DNA of 64,000 nt from Saccharina japonica (GCA_008828725.1 MEHQ01001964.1:102710-166709), one strand, 5' to 3'. Positions 1 to 12,364 are shown, numbered from the stretch's first letter. The notes: generated by a model from the letters alone, not told the origin. A program made the numbers and translations.

Positions 1-250
1 CAACTAATCACTGATTAGTTCATTTGTGGCAATGTGCGCCAAGAAGATTTTTTTTTACGGTTACATCACAAAACGCCCCTTTTTTATTAAAAAAAAATCA
101 ACTAATCATGATTATGTTCAAGAATCAACTAATCACCACTAGTTGATTTATAATCAACAATCAACAAGAATTAATCACATCACGTGATTAAAATTAATCA
201 CCAAAAATAATCATAATCAACACGTGATTATGAGTTGATGTGCATCCCTA
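1..250. mobile_element. AT-rich tract, possible end of a hAT-like element
   Basis: The tract is packed with TAATCA/TGATTA words in both orientations, including a near-perfect palindrome at 1-20. It ends at 250 with GATGTGCATCCCTA, which read inward is TAGGGATGCACATC. Many hAT transposons end in a TAGGGATG-like terminus and carry short subterminal repeats, so this could be the right end of such an element whose left end lies before the window. No target duplication can be tested. A plain AT-rich satellite is the alternative. Confidence 0.3.
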
Positions 251-1158
251 TGCACAACTGTACTCGTACTCGTACGTATTCGTACACACACGGAATATTT
301 ACGATTGATGCGATTGATGGCGAATTTAATGCAGTACGTTTACAGGCGTACAAGGGCAAGAAGAAGAGTATTCTTGTCGCCACACATTACAAACTTTGCC
401 GCGGGGAGCGGGTCGGGGCAGCGCCCCGACCCGCTCTCCGCCCAGCCGACAAACCCCGTGTACGAGTCAAGGATTCCCTCTCTCTCTATGTCTTCTATGG
501 AATATATCGATGCGATAGAGTAAGTAGAGGAGTGCGTCAGGCGTATTCTATATACATACGTAGTAAGTAAGCAGCAGCAGATAGTTCTTGTTCTTCGAGT
601 ACAAATCATTGCAGCAAGATGAAGGGGGTAGACCCACTGACACACAGACGACACACGGTAGTAGTAGTGCAGTTTCTGGTACGTCGTAGCAGTATCATCC
701 AGCAGCAGCAGCAGTAGTTCATACTACAACTAACTGATTGATTATTGATTCGGATTGAATGTCGTACGAGTGCTATTATCACAAAACTTCACAGACAGGC
801 GGGGCGGCGGGGAGTGGGTCGGGGCTTCAGACCGTTCACGCTGTGGCCGTTGATCGTGGAAAGTACTACAGGTAATATATTTTATTCAGGGTACTCGAAC
901 TACACAATAATAGCATTGATAGTACGTACTCGTACTGCTGTAGGACCGCATCAAACGATCACGATGATATCAATCGTGGCAAAGTTTCACTGGGACCCGC
1001 GTGCAGAGAAACCTCTCTGCGCGCTATAACTGTGCACGTACAAAGTCTAGCCGAAATCTCAGAACATTGATTTACTGTAGCCTTGCAAATCACCCTAGCA
1101 AAAAACGCCACATAATATACCATAACGCCCATTCGGGTCAAAAACGTGCAGCCCAATG
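251..1158. other. no gene recognised
   Basis: Apart from the GC-rich hairpin and its second arm at 807-825, this stretch holds CGTACTCGTA-like simple motifs and short CAG runs (about 690-715). The short ORFs here have no recognisable domain or consistent composition. Confidence 0.5.
401..441. repeat. GC-rich hairpin, 19-bp arms
   Basis: The arms 401-419 and 423-441 are inverted copies with one mismatch, around a 3-base loop AGC at 420-422. The left arm recurs with one mismatch at 807-825 as a single arm. It lies in otherwise anonymous sequence and has no T-run that would suggest a terminator. Confidence 0.6.
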
Positions 1159-1212
1159 GAGTCCCCGTGACAACGACTTAGGATAGAGTCCCCGTGACAA
1201 CGACTTAGGATA
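1159..1212. repeat. 27-bp perfect tandem duplication
   Basis: The 27-bp word beginning GAGTCCCCGTGACAACGACT occurs at 1159-1185 and again, identical, at 1186-1212. Its distal part also forms the left arm of the inverted repeat described next. Confidence 0.85.
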
Positions 1213-1503
1213 GATCTTCCAGGGGTTGGGATGATTATTACGATTCTGGCGCTGGGAATCGAGGCACGGGCGTAGACCCAACCCAACCCCTAGCCCTAAC
1301 CCTAACCCTAACCCTAACCCTAACCCTGACACCGACCCGGGCCCAAAACGGGCCAGAAACGGGTTGAAAAAGCGGCTGCGCCGCTTTCGCATCTAGCGAG
1401 AAAATTGCGAGAACATTCCGGACTGCGGACCACGAAATTCCTCCTGATACTATCAGTGAGTCGAAATTTCCCGGAAAACCGCTGGAAGATCTATCCTAAG
1501 TCG
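1201..1503. repeat. foldback with 21-bp inverted arms enclosing a telomere-like tract
   Basis: Arm 1201-1221 (CGACTTAGGATAGATCTTCC and one more base) is repeated as its exact reverse complement at 1483-1503. The 261 bp between the arms contain the CCCTAA array at 1287-1328. The arrangement resembles a small foldback element or a palindromic junction. No target duplication was found. Confidence 0.6.
1287..1328. repeat. interstitial telomere-type (CCCTAA)n tract
   Basis: One CCCTAG unit is followed by about six CCCTAA units and a terminal CCCTGA. On the complementary strand this is TTAGGG, the telomere repeat of many eukaryotes. It is far too short to be a chromosome end and has unique sequence on both sides, so it is an internal tract. 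Confidence 0.75.
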
Positions 1504-1789
1504 TCGTCAGGATTACTGGCCCAATGAGGATGTAGAGGATTGGGGACTCTCTCTCTATTTCTAGTAAGGAATTGCCGGTTCAATGATCGTGTAATTGTTT
1601 TGGGGAAAAACCGCCTCAGATATTCGAGGAAACCCCTGTTCAGCGGCACACATGGCACACATATGCCACCGCCGACAGCGTAGGAGGCCACCGCAGCGCC
1701 TACAAAGTGTTGGGAACTATCCATCACCACGTCGGCTACGTCATCGACTTGGCGGTGGTGCAAAATTTCGGGTGCTGCACATTATTGTG

Positions 1790-2080
1790 TTTTTGTCATG
1801 GGCACCCATGGCCGCTGCCACGGGTGCCCATGAGGCCTCATGGGTTCGGCAACGGGTGACCATGACAAACCATGTGGTCACCCGCGGTCACCCATGGCAG
1901 CTATTTTGGGCGCCCATGGTTAACCGCGGGGCACCACGGGCAGCTATGGCAGCCCGCCACTCCTCCCGTGGCTACCCGTGGCAGGACCCCTCGTGGGACC
2001 TCGTGGGACCTCCCGTGGGTAGCTGTGCTGTAGTAGTACGGTAGTTGTCGTGGGAACTACCATGGGTAGCCAGAGAAAAA
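1790..2080. repeat. degenerate GGGCACCCATGG-type repeats
   Basis: Variants of GGTCACCCATGG and GGGCACCCATGG recur irregularly on both strands. The same words reappear next to and inside the following arrays (2181-3260), so this looks like an old, scrambled part of the same satellite. Confidence 0.45.
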
Positions 2081-2205
2081 CACAATAATGTGTATATGAC
2101 CCATGCTGCTTTGTACTACGATCTTACTCCGGGCTTGACCCATGCTCAATTGACGTGGTAAGCACTGTTTAAACCCATGGTCACCCACATGGTCACTTGG
2201 TTGAC

Positions 2206-2877
2206 ACGAACGACCGCGCGAAGAACCAGCAGACCAACCACGCGGGCAGCCATGGGGGCACCCACTTGATCCACCACACGAACGACCGCGCGGAGAACCA
2301 GCAGAGCAACCACGCGGGCAGTCAGAAGGGCACCCATGCGGGCACCCACTTGACTGACCGCACGGCCGACCGTGGGGAGAACCAGCAGAGCAGCCACGCG
2401 GGCAGCCATGGGGGCACCCACTTGATCCATCACACGAACGACCGCGCGAAGAACCAGCAGAGCAACCACGCGGGCAGTCAGAAAGGCACCCACTTGACTG
2501 CCCACACGAACGACCGCGGGAAGAACCAGCAGACCAACCACGCGGGCAGCCATGGGGGCACCCACTTGATCCACCACACGAACGACCGCGCGGAGAACCA
2601 GCAGAGCAACCACGCGGGCAGTCAAAAGGGCACGCATGCGGGCACCCACTTGACTGACCGCACGGCCGACCGTGGGGAGAACCAGCAGAGCAGCCACGCG
2701 GGCAGCCATGGGGGCACCCACCTGATCCATCACACGAACGACCGCGCGAAGAACCAGAAGAGCAACCACGCGGGCAGTCAGAAGGGCACCCACTTGCTCC
2801 TGCACACGAACGACCGCGCGAAGAACCAGCAGAGCAACCACGCGGGCAGTCAGAAGGGCACCCACTTGATCCACACG
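2206..2877. repeat. 72/84-bp minisatellite with 300-bp higher-order units
   Basis: There are nine units, at 2206, 2278, 2362, 2434, 2506, 2578, 2662, 2734 and 2806. Their lengths are 72,84,72,72,72,84,72,72,72 bp, so units 1-4 and 5-8 form two 300-bp higher-order repeats. The longer units carry a 12-bp insertion encoding a second GTH-like step. All unit lengths are multiples of three. The plus strand is therefore open from 2197 to 2916 as TNDRA.NQQ.NHAGS..GTHL repeats, and two minus frames are also open. The plus frame has no ATG start, only TTG at 2197, so expression is doubtful and the openness is probably a by-product of the repeat. Confidence 0.85.
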
Positions 2878-2878
2878 A

Positions 2879-3270
2879 GGTCACCCACATGGTCACCCGC
2901 GAGAGCGACCGCATGATCGACTGTTTATTAAAAAATGTAGTATACATTTGGAAGATAGTATAGTAACTATTTGTCTAGAACGTCCGCATGGTCACCCACA
3001 TGGTCACCCGCATGAGCGACCGCATCATCGACCGTTTATGAAGAACTGTAGTATCAATTTGGGTACTTAGGGTGATGGTATTTTTTGTCTAGGACGCCCG
3101 CATGGTCACCCACATGGTCACCCGCATGAGCGACCGCATCATCGACCGTTTATGTAGAACTGTAGTATACATTTGGAAGGTAGTATAATAACTTAGGGTT
3201 TAGGACGCACGCATGGTCACCCACATGGTCACCCGCGAGAGGGACCGCGCGTTCGACCGTACACTGTTTA
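2879..3270. repeat. 111-114-bp tandem repeat, about 3.5 copies
   Basis: Units begin with GGTCACCCACATGGTCACCC at 2879, 2990, 3104 and 3215, so the spacing is 111, 114 and 111 bp. Each unit runs on through a GACCGTTTAT stretch and a GTAGTATACATTTGG stretch, and the last is partial. The head of each unit is related to the neighbouring 72-bp satellite. Confidence 0.8.
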
Positions 3271-4898
3271 AACCGCACGATCAAACTGCGTCTTTACAAA
3301 CGCGGTTATTATCTAAGCCAATCCAGTCCCATGTTCTCAATCCCGAAATGTGTCGCATCCTAGTTGGAACCTTTATTCTTCCATGGGTTGTTCATGAAAG
3401 AGCCCCATCGCCGTTACCTTTGTATTTACATTCTATAGTTGAATTTCCATAAAAATGATTCTATCGTCTAATTTTATCTACACGCCGCTCGATTTTGTAC
3501 TATGGACTTGACGTGTATCCTTCCAATACCATAGTGTAGGATTAAGACATGCTATATCTTGTTATTCATAAAGCGACGAATACTACGCATGCCGAACACG
3601 CATGCCGAACAGTTCACCTACTATTAGTTTTGTTTCTATTTTGTTGTATGTGTTTTCCGTCGTGCTCATTCTACGTAAACCGGACAAAAAATACCACGTG
3701 AAAACATTTTTTCATATGCCGATTTTTATATTTCAGAGGCGTGTTAGCCTCTGTTGGCCACTAGTATCGGGGTTAGGGTTTTCATTTTCGACACAAGCAG
3801 CATCCATGTGGGTTTGTTTTTAAATCTACCTTCAAAATGCACCATAAGTCATTCGAAGTATAGCACAATTTATGGGTATGGTTACGGTTAGCAGTTGTTC
3901 TGTTGCAGTGCAACTCACACCTGATTTGTGTTAATGTTTCCGGAGTACGCTAAAATCCGACTTTTTGCAATCAAGGCTAGAACCGTCTTGGGTACCACTT
4001 ACCCCTAGTAGCCAACCGCTAAATACTCAAACATGAGGTTTCCCTGGTGCATACGAGTATGTTGCATGTCTTACACGTCCCACACCTTGTGTGTGCCGGG
4101 GCCTCCTTCCTTCATTTCATCCCGATCCTGCAGACTGGGTTTCATAATGCTGAAATTTTGTTAGCGTATAACTCTATATAATAGCGTCTACTTGAAACCA
4201 TAGTTTTATCCTATATCGAGCCGCGGCAACCCATATATTGTGTCCCCAAACCGCTATGTCTACATACGTACGTCCCACTGGTTTCGTGTTACACTGTATT
4301 TTCTACCATTAAACATTAAACCCGTTGTTACTGTCAGATCCCGTGGACGAACATACCACACGTATATGTGGAAACCCCTTCGTTATACATCACCAACCTC
4401 AAGGCGTCCGCCTCTCAAAAGGGGCTCCCGTGCCCCAACAGGGCTAAACACACCGAATGGGTTTTGTCTTTGTCTCTTTATCCGCTTAGGGCGTACGGTC
4501 CCCTTCTATACCGCGGACCAACATGACACATGGAGACGGCAGGCGTGTGTGCTTTATCACCCCCTGATTGCTCTCTCTTGGGTTTTCTCGTCCTCTTGTC
4601 CACCGCTTGTTCATTATTTTACTGTTTACACGTGTTGCTCTCGGCGCGTATCGCCGAAGGCTGTGGTTTGTCGTAGCACCCGCGCAGCATATAGAAGCTT
4701 AGGCCCTACTAAGATTGGCGTCGGCGGAAGGACACGGAAGAATCAAAGTATATAGAGCCTCCGAACAACAACAACAACTAGACTCCCGCTGCTCCGACCA
4801 ACAGCAACAACAACGAGACTTCCGCTGCTGCGAGCAACAGCGACATGGAGTTGGACACATTTCAGTACGCCGACTCCGTGGACGACTTCTGCACAATA
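3271..4898. other. no gene recognised
   Basis: This is unique-looking, roughly 45% GC sequence. The longest open frame, 4240-4755 on the plus strand, starts at GTG, has no recognisable domain and ends in a short CAACAA-rich stretch. I see no splice-linked coding signal. Confidence 0.45.
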
Positions 4899-5057
4899 CA
4901 TCGCCCACGACACGAAACCGACGGCCATAATCCCAAGTTATGTAGCCCTTGGCACGGCCGTTACACTGTCAGAACAAAGCTTTCTCCCGTCATTTACCGG
5001 GTCACCAAAGATGGTGCAACCACGGAAACCACTGTCCATCTAGGTCGTATGAAATAA
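4899..5057 (+). pseudogene. Ty3/gypsy integrase C-terminal remnant
   Basis: The frame open from 4845 to 5057 ends with a stretch that reads NPKL.SPW.G.YTV...LSPV.YRV and then TVH..R.K. This is the layout of the C-terminal, SH3-like end of Ty3/gypsy integrases, where NPKL..PW.GPY.V, a YR(I/V) strand and a closing VH..RLK(PY) motif occur in that order. No integrase catalytic core, reverse transcriptase or LTR is visible next to it, so this is a short decayed piece of a gypsy pol gene. Family assignment rests on motif spacing only. Confidence 0.55.
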
Positions 5058-5477
5058 TACATTGTCCCTGCCGTGTTGGAACGGTAGCGACTTCCGGTCT
5101 ACGGCTCGGGTATTAGTGGGGAGCGGAAAGCATGCTTCCGCAGTGGTACAGCGGCCTAGCTCTGACTTTTACAGGGATAAAACAAGCCCATTTTTTGCGC
5201 ACAGGGTGAGAACATCGTCTTTTTTACAGGAGCGAGCATTGTATATTCGAACGCTTTTTGACAACGGAGCTTGCAGGTCGTATTTTGCGCTGTGGATCTC
5301 AGAGGGTTACGTGGGGGAATGCGCGAGAGCGTTCAACTGTAGTTGGTCGGGGGACACTATCGATACGGAAAGGACAGAGCCGAGGCACAAGTGGACTGGT
5401 AAGGCGAATGAAATGGACGACTGAAGCTGTCTAATAAAATAGGGCTGAAACAGCGACGTTGATGATTATTTCGACTT

Positions 5478-5909
5478 GTGCGCTTCCGTGACGAAGCCGC
5501 CAGCCTTGCCGGCGGCACTGTCAGTGCCATGTCATTCACTCCGGTCCCTAACCGTGCTGCAGTCTCCCAGGCCCAGTACGCGAACTACACGCATGGCCTT
5601 CACAAGCAGGCCCAACGAACAAGCCGCCAACCACCCAACGCAGGCGGAGCCGGGGGATCGCGCAACAACCGTGCGGACACCTCCAGTGGAGCCTCCGGTG
5701 GTGGAGGCAGTGGCAACAGCACCCCCAGACCGCGCGCCGAAAGGCCTGAGTTCGGACACCCCGGGTGCCGCAAGCTGCTCGGTCACACGACCGAGAGGTG
5801 CTACCAACGGCTGACAATAGAAGCGTTGCTCCAACAGCGGTTACCGCTGGCGCAAAATTCTCTGTTCTACATAACCAGTCATCATTTGCGGTGTCCTGTT
5901 CACTGGTAA
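5478..5909 (+). pseudogene. gag-like fragment with a degenerate zinc knuckle
   Basis: The frame encodes a Gly/Ser/Asn-rich linker (roughly residues 50-90) followed by HPGC....GHTTERC. Retrotransposon Gag proteins often have such a linker before a CCHC knuckle. Here the first Cys is replaced by His and one spacing is off by one, so a working knuckle is doubtful. It lies 3' of the KDZ terminal exon on the opposite strand and overlaps it by a few bases. It could also be chance open sequence. Confidence 0.28.
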
Positions 5910-6030
5910 GAATAAGGTTCCTCCCCTTGTAACTTCCCCGCCAACAAGAGCTCGTTGTGTATAAGGACGTTCGTCGTCAGGACGAACTGTCCTAGTGCCC
6001 TTGGCATCTTCCTCACAATGTGACCCAATC
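5900..6030 (-). CDS. KDZ gene, terminal exon
   Basis: The acceptor is CGTACAG| at 6031. Two entering bases complete the Gly codon left by the exon at 9282, giving NAYIAG followed by L G H, then IVRKMPRA, FVLTTN, IHNELLLAGKL, and a stop at 5902-5900. KDZ proteins continue after NAW.GG with a (I/V)..M.....F.FFL...L..HN segment, so content and phase agree. The intron it closes is about 3.25 kb long and holds the TTAA-flanked MITE. Confidence 0.7.
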
Positions 6031-9000
6031 CTGTACGTTTCATGCGACGTGTTTGTCGAGTTAACAAAAAGCATGAGGTGGACAACTTCGTGTAAGTAGG
6101 CGGAGAGTAAGAAGGCGAGTTTTTATCATGCACCCTGCTAAATATGTTTAAATGACCGTCCATTACGCTTCTATATTGCCTTCAGGGTTAGGGCTCATCT
6201 GTATTAGTGGTTGGTTGAGCGCCTGACGTCGCTCGGCCAAATAACAGTCGCGAATATATCGAAGGTTAGGTCTGGCTGGTGTCTTCAGGCTGCATGTGCG
6301 ACGTAATGTTTTAAGCCTCTGTCTTGCATCTCGTTGGCGGAAATTATACCGTACATGTTGGAATGCATGACATTAAACTCAACGAGAGTTACGGACTACA
6401 AGATTTTCAAATACTTGGTGTTTGTGTTTTAGTGAATGGCCACTATTTCGGGTGGCCATGCTTACACCGGCACAGCGTGATGAACGAACCCACCCTTTTT
6501 AAAATTACAAGTGCAATATATGAATGAGACAGGGTCTCTGAGAAGTACGTCAACCACGCTTAATCAGCCTAGTATATTCCCCGTATTGACAAATGCGTTT
6601 TCCGTAACAAGGCGTGGAATGTACTGGTCTTGACAATCGTAATACTCCCGCCGAACACTAGCTACTGCGTTTCCTATTACCATGACTTTCGTAAACCGTC
6701 ACGCGAGCAATACTTCCAACCCCCTAAGAGCACACCTATAATCGTCACCGGATCGAAATGTCCCACCCGTGTTGCATCAATAGTTACCGCCAATAAAACT
6801 TCCGTCTAAGCAAGCCACTCTTATGAAACTAATATTGGGTTGTACATATTTGTCTTTCGTGTCAGGTAGTATGATTTGTTGCACCCCCGTCCTCGTTACC
6901 TAGATCGAGTGTTGTCCGTCTGTTGGGTAGATGTCGTTGCATTGTCCATCCTGCTAATTTCATGCCATATGTGTGCTATCTCCGCGTCGTTATGTTGTCG
7001 GGAGAGTCTAACCTATGGTTTTGTGTTTTTAGGTATTGACCTCTTGCTGTCAATAAGCGTCGATACAATATTTGTGTGTCGAACGAGTATTGAGAGTTGC
7101 ACTAGTATGCCTTTCGTAGCATGATGAATACACGCTGATGGACATATGTTTATTTTTTATTCAGTAGTAGGAGTCTGTTGATAACCAGGCATAAAAACTC
7201 TTTTTTACAGTCGTGGAATGTATGAAATATATTTTCTAAATAAAATGGAACATCAACAGCAACAGTACAATGTGAAAGGAGGACTTCGCTGTAACCTAAA
7301 GTACACCGTTTGGTATGGACTTCCAGGTGTACGTGTTCAGTCACGTGAAGCTGTGCTAATCTAGTTCGTGTACTTTGTTTGACGAAGTACACAAAGCCTT
7401 ATGTCTATTCGGAACATACACACCGCAGGAGCGATTATACTTATACTCCTGGCGTTCAAGACGCTAGTATCTCTGTTTGAGCGTTGGAAGCAAATCGTAG
7501 AGGTTGTAACTGTGCTCTGCTATATAAGTCGAGCATGTGTACCAATAGGGGGCTAGCCTTGGTTATTTCCTATTGGCATTTTTCGCAATCTGCCACATAT
7601 ATCTACGTACCTCTCTCCTTTTTGTATGCGTCTAAGCTGGGAATTATTAACTTGCGTTCAATCGCGAAATGAGAACGATTTGTTTGTCGGCCACAACATA
7701 CCTTTCTAAACTACATAGCAGGCGTGAAGTACATTCATGGATGAATATATAGAACTTTTTAACACCCTGTACAGCTACCATAGCGGTTACCGGACAGTCA
7801 GACAGCAATTGTTTCGAAAAGCTACGCAGCTATTTGCCTGCAGACAGCTATTGTTGCAAGAAGCTTCTCAGCTAGCTGTCCACAGACAGCTATTGTTTTC
7901 AGAAGCCACGCAGCTAGTTGTCTACAGACATCTATTGTTTCAAAAGGCTGCGCAGCTAGCTGCCTGCTGACAGCTATTGTTTTGAGGAGATGAGCAGCTA
8001 GCTGTCTACAGACAGCTACTGTCAGCTTAGCTGCCTACACAGCTATTTCAACTACTATTACCATTCCGCAAGAGTTGACGCGACCCAGAAAAAAAAAACG
8101 AAACACTGAACACCCATCAACGCCACAGCTCCTCCCGCGACTTTCTCATTAGCTATAGCTGGCTACAGACAGCTAAGCTTTAGCTGTCTAGTAGACAGCT
8201 GTAGTTCCGAGGAGCTGCGCAGCTAGCTGCCTGCAGACACATTTGTTTTTTAGCATCTACGCAGCTAGCTGTCTACAGCCAGCTATTGTTTAAAAAACAG
8301 CGCAGCTAGCTGTCTACAGACAGCTACTGGTTTGAAAAGCTACGCAGCTAGCTGTCTACAGACAGCTATTGATTCGAGAATCTGCGCAGCTAGCTGTCTA
8401 CAGACAGCTATTGTTTCAAGAAGCAAGGCAGCTAGCTTCCTACCGACAGCTACATGCCCTGGACAGCTATACACGGCTAATAGCAATAGCGGTTAGCGAT
8501 AGCTGTACAGGGTGTTAAATGTCTACTTTAGTAATGTGAATATTAGTTAGTAGGTCAATGTTCCTATTATTTAGGGTTTACTTCGGGTTACTCTGTTGTT
8601 TTCGTCAAACCTGAGCGCTCGTCGACCGACATAGTCAACATCCGAACTTGGGTGACCGGGACGCTAATATATGTACATACCCGTGCTCTTTGCCCCCATG
8701 GCCATTGATCCACTCCTTGGTTGATTGTATAGGGTTACTTAATAGAGGGACTGTGATCATTTGTGTACTGAGCTACAAAGCCTTAATCCGCACCTTTCCC
8801 TCAATACACGATCGATGTCTAACCCCCGCATGTTTAGTTCTTAAAAAAATACCGGACGTCCGGTTCTCGTGTGTGCTCTTAAACATTTACTTCCTTAAAG
8901 TGAACCTCCGTCGGCGCTTTTGTACTTTCAAGTATAAGGTTCTGTAGGGTTAGTCACAGTAACCAATGTATTTTTGATCGGTGCTCGACTAATAATAATT

Positions 9001-12000
9001 TGATTATATCACCGTGCGTACTACCCAGGCTACCCCTGGCCAAACAACTGTTTAAGAAATTATGTCACTGTTATGCAATTGTATGGTTGAACAATACAAT
9101 ACTGTATGCGTCATGTAATGAGTATGTTAGTTTGTTTGTCTCATTTTGTATGGGAAAAGTGTTTTCTGGTGATATAAATTTGGTTAGACACATTATGTGA
9201 TCCGCTGTGTATAGCAAGCTGCACGTACAAGTCTCGCACTGTCGACCGTTATTGGTGGTGCTGTTGAACTAGTATACGCACCAGCGATGTAGGCGTTGTT
9301 GCTCTCGGCGATGCTTGAGTTCCATTTGAAAACGTTGTTGTTGTTCTCGTCCAAGTGCCACAAGAGTGGGTTGTCCTTCTTGTTAGGGTTGCAGAACTCG
9401 TTGCAGTCCGTCTCGTTGTGGTTCATGAAGTGGAACCTGCAAGGTTATGTGATAAGGTTGGGGGATTAATTTTAAAAACTTTATCTGTAACCGTCCTATG
9501 TGTCTTACACGTGACATTCACCTTGGCAAGTTACAATATCCAGTTATACTCACTGTATCTGGTACTCTACGTTTGTAAAACTTGGTTGATAGAGCATGTA
9601 TCTATGTGTCAACATCACGCCGAATTTCAGTTGTCTAAGTGCAACGATATGCAAAGAGTGCAAGACCTGCGTGTATTCGCCTATTGTCCTGTCTGCTTTT
9701 GTGCAGGAGTAAAGACCCATACTCGTAATTTGTGTAAGTGTCGGTCATCTGCACCATCTATACCCATCTTGCAAGCCAACGTGGCAGCGCTTCGAGAGTG
9801 CGACCTTGAGTGGTCCTTTTTTCCTGTATGTATGAATAGTCCTGTTATGTCAATATACGTCGATATTTAGCTTTGTACTTAAGTATGTGTTGTATATGCA
9901 ACGAAAGCCTCGGTTGTGACGAGTAGGTTGTCGCGCAATCCACATAAATGTATACGTAATATAGCTGAAGCTGCTTGAAAAGCACTAAGGTCGACTCTAT
10001 GGGTGATTACTACCACGTTATGTTTGTTTAGGTAACTGCCATAGAGTTCAAGGTTAAGCTTGAATGGTTAGATCGAGTGTTTTGCACCAAGTTTGTAAAC
10101 CCTTGTTGGTGATCTGATGCGACCTATGACACCATAAAGTCGCCGTGGGTCAAGTACTAACCTGTCAACGTAGTTCAACGTCCCGTCCCACCCTTCCTCT
10201 GGGTTGCTTACAAGGTACCGGCGGCGTCGGCACGCCAGGTCGTAGAATAGAATCTCAGGGCGTGTGCTTTCGTCTTTCCAGATTTCGTTGAGTGCCACGG
10301 CAACCTCTTTGGAGCCTTCTGCTTCCCACAGGGGAGCTACGCCTGCCACGATTCCGCAGCAGTAGCTCGCCACGAAGTGTCCGAAAGTATTTCTCCTTGC
10401 AAACATACTCCTGAGAAAGCGTATGTTGGGAGTCTATGTGCATATTCCGTATAAACGAATCAGCAGACAAAAAAAAACGAGGGTACGACGTGCGTATTCG
10501 ATCGGGTTTTAGTGTTAATTTATTTTATTGTACGTCGAATGAGATTCGCTATATGTTTTGTGTTGGAACCACACAATGTGTTGTATTGATGCCCTCTATG
10601 TGTGTAATACGTATAGTTGGTGCAACAAGTAACTTACACTCATGTCTATAGTCAACATCGCTTTGTGGTGGGGCCCGGTAAGTTACCAATTTTCGTATTT
10701 TTGGATTAATTTAATCTCGGCATGGAAACCCTTCTACTTGAGCTGAACATACATAACTCAAGCTTTACATTCCATTCGTTTTGTTTTGACTATTCCGTGT
10801 ACCTTCAGTCGTGTTAAAACTGTGTGTTTCATCGTGGTGTCCCTCGTTTACTGAAGCCTAACCCATAATATCTGTATAATATCTGTGTACATTGTTGTGA
10901 GCCTGCGTGTGTTGGTGTTTCACAATTTAACGGGTGCACTGGTTAGCTTATATACCTTTCTGTAAGTGTGTTTTATAGATACTACTTCTGTCTAACCGTC
11001 GTGACCCGAAGAGGTTGCAAAAACATATCACAGCACCCAGCCTATGGATTGGGGAAAACTCGGACATTAGTAGTAGTAGTTCGTGCATTTAGCCCGACTT
11101 TGGACGCCACTACTGTATAGCACCCTAGTGATATTTCGAAAAACATTTTGGCACGCATAGGGTTGAAGTTCCAGCTCTCGGTACATAGTTCGAATGTGGT
11201 CACAGTTGACTTCCTGCATGGCGACCGCTTTCGCATGTATGTATTCTCCCTATCAATAGTGTTTTATAGCCAATACGGAGAAAAAAATATGTGGGGCGTC
11301 TTAAAACACGTATTGGTGTGTATGATGATGTTACTCTGTTGTGGTAAGAATAATGATGACGATGATCCCACCTTGTGTCCATTTAAAGAGCCTCGTTGAA
11401 CCTTAAGTATCATTGCTGCACTAGGAGGACACTCCAATATTATGATATATTCGCGTTGTGACTTGCTACTGGTATGTGGTGTATCGTTGGTATGAGATCG
11501 TTGTGATGAGACCGCTTTCCCAGGTGTGCGTGTAACTATTCTAGTCCATAAGAGTTCGTTTATTGTATCCCACACACGTCCTTCTCTCACTCAGTACAGG
11601 CATGGTTGTGTAGGCGCCTAAATATGTATGCTTTGATTAGTGCGGCTACATTTACCCCGAGTAACATTAACCATACAGCCCCTGCGAAATCTCTTTTACC
11701 GAGAGCGTGCCTCTCTACATAACTGTTATCTTGATTGGCTGCACGAGTCTTAATTGTTAGGGTTAGGCTTTGACCAGCCAAAACGTATACGCGATATTAA
11801 TCGTAGATGAATGGTGATGTAGTGTGCGTCTAAATAAGTTCTGCTAGAGGGATAATTCCAACAGAGGACAACATGAAAACGCTCTGACTTTGTGAACTAT
11901 CAGCCGCCTGAATGTGCAAGAGTGTACGTGTTCGGATAATATAATAATTGTACCTTGTACGCGAACCCACGCCGTGAGCTGGCTGTGTCTGTAAATAAAA

Positions 12001-12364
12001 AATGCAGGATTCGTTACGTATGGAACCCGTTGTTTGTGGAGGCGGTATAGAATTCGGGAAACGGGGGTCTCGCCGCCGCAGGGGGCGAGAGCATGAGAGG
12101 AGCAGAAAGACTCGGGCAAGAATAGCTAGGGTTTCGGCTCAGCAGCGTAGGAGCTACGCATCGGAAGCAGAGCATCGTCCGGTACTTGATCGATTTGGCC
12201 ATGTCGTTAGTGTATCAAGCTATACAGCCCGCAGAGCTGTCCGCGGCGCCAGGTGCTGCGGCGCAAGGTCTGGTCCTTCTTCACCGGTTTTCCCTACAAC
12301 TCAAAAGTCAAGAGGCCCGCCTGGCGTCCATCGAGCAGCAGCACCAGCACCAGCACCAGCAACC

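Larger units (their letters stand above)
7759..8518. mobile_element. piggyBac-like MITE with TTAA target duplication
   Basis: TTAA at 7759-7762 and at 8515-8518 flanks a 752-bp element whose ends are CACCCTGTACAGCTA (7763-7777) and its exact reverse complement (8500-8514). Precise TTAA duplication is the hallmark of piggyBac transposons, whose termini usually start with C-rich bases. No transposase is encoded. The interior consists of two arrays of a 42-bp unit separated by about 120 bp of unique sequence with an A10 run. The element sits in the last intron of the KDZ gene. The superfamily call rests on the TTAA site and the TIR only. Confidence 0.75.

Noticed and set aside
1287..1328. chromosome end
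   Set aside because: The telomere-type tract is only about 42 bp long, has unique sequence on both sides and lies inside a foldback.
2057..2947. 296-codon minus-strand ORF rich in Cys/Gly/Ser repeats
   Set aside because: It is the reverse reading of the 72/84-bp minisatellite. It is open only because the unit lengths are multiples of three, and two other frames are equally open.
7795..8450. CRISPR-like array of palindromic repeats with spacers
   Set aside because: The spacing is a regular 42 bp, but the spacers are similar to each other. The array lies inside a TTAA-flanked element in a eukaryotic intron, so it is a minisatellite.
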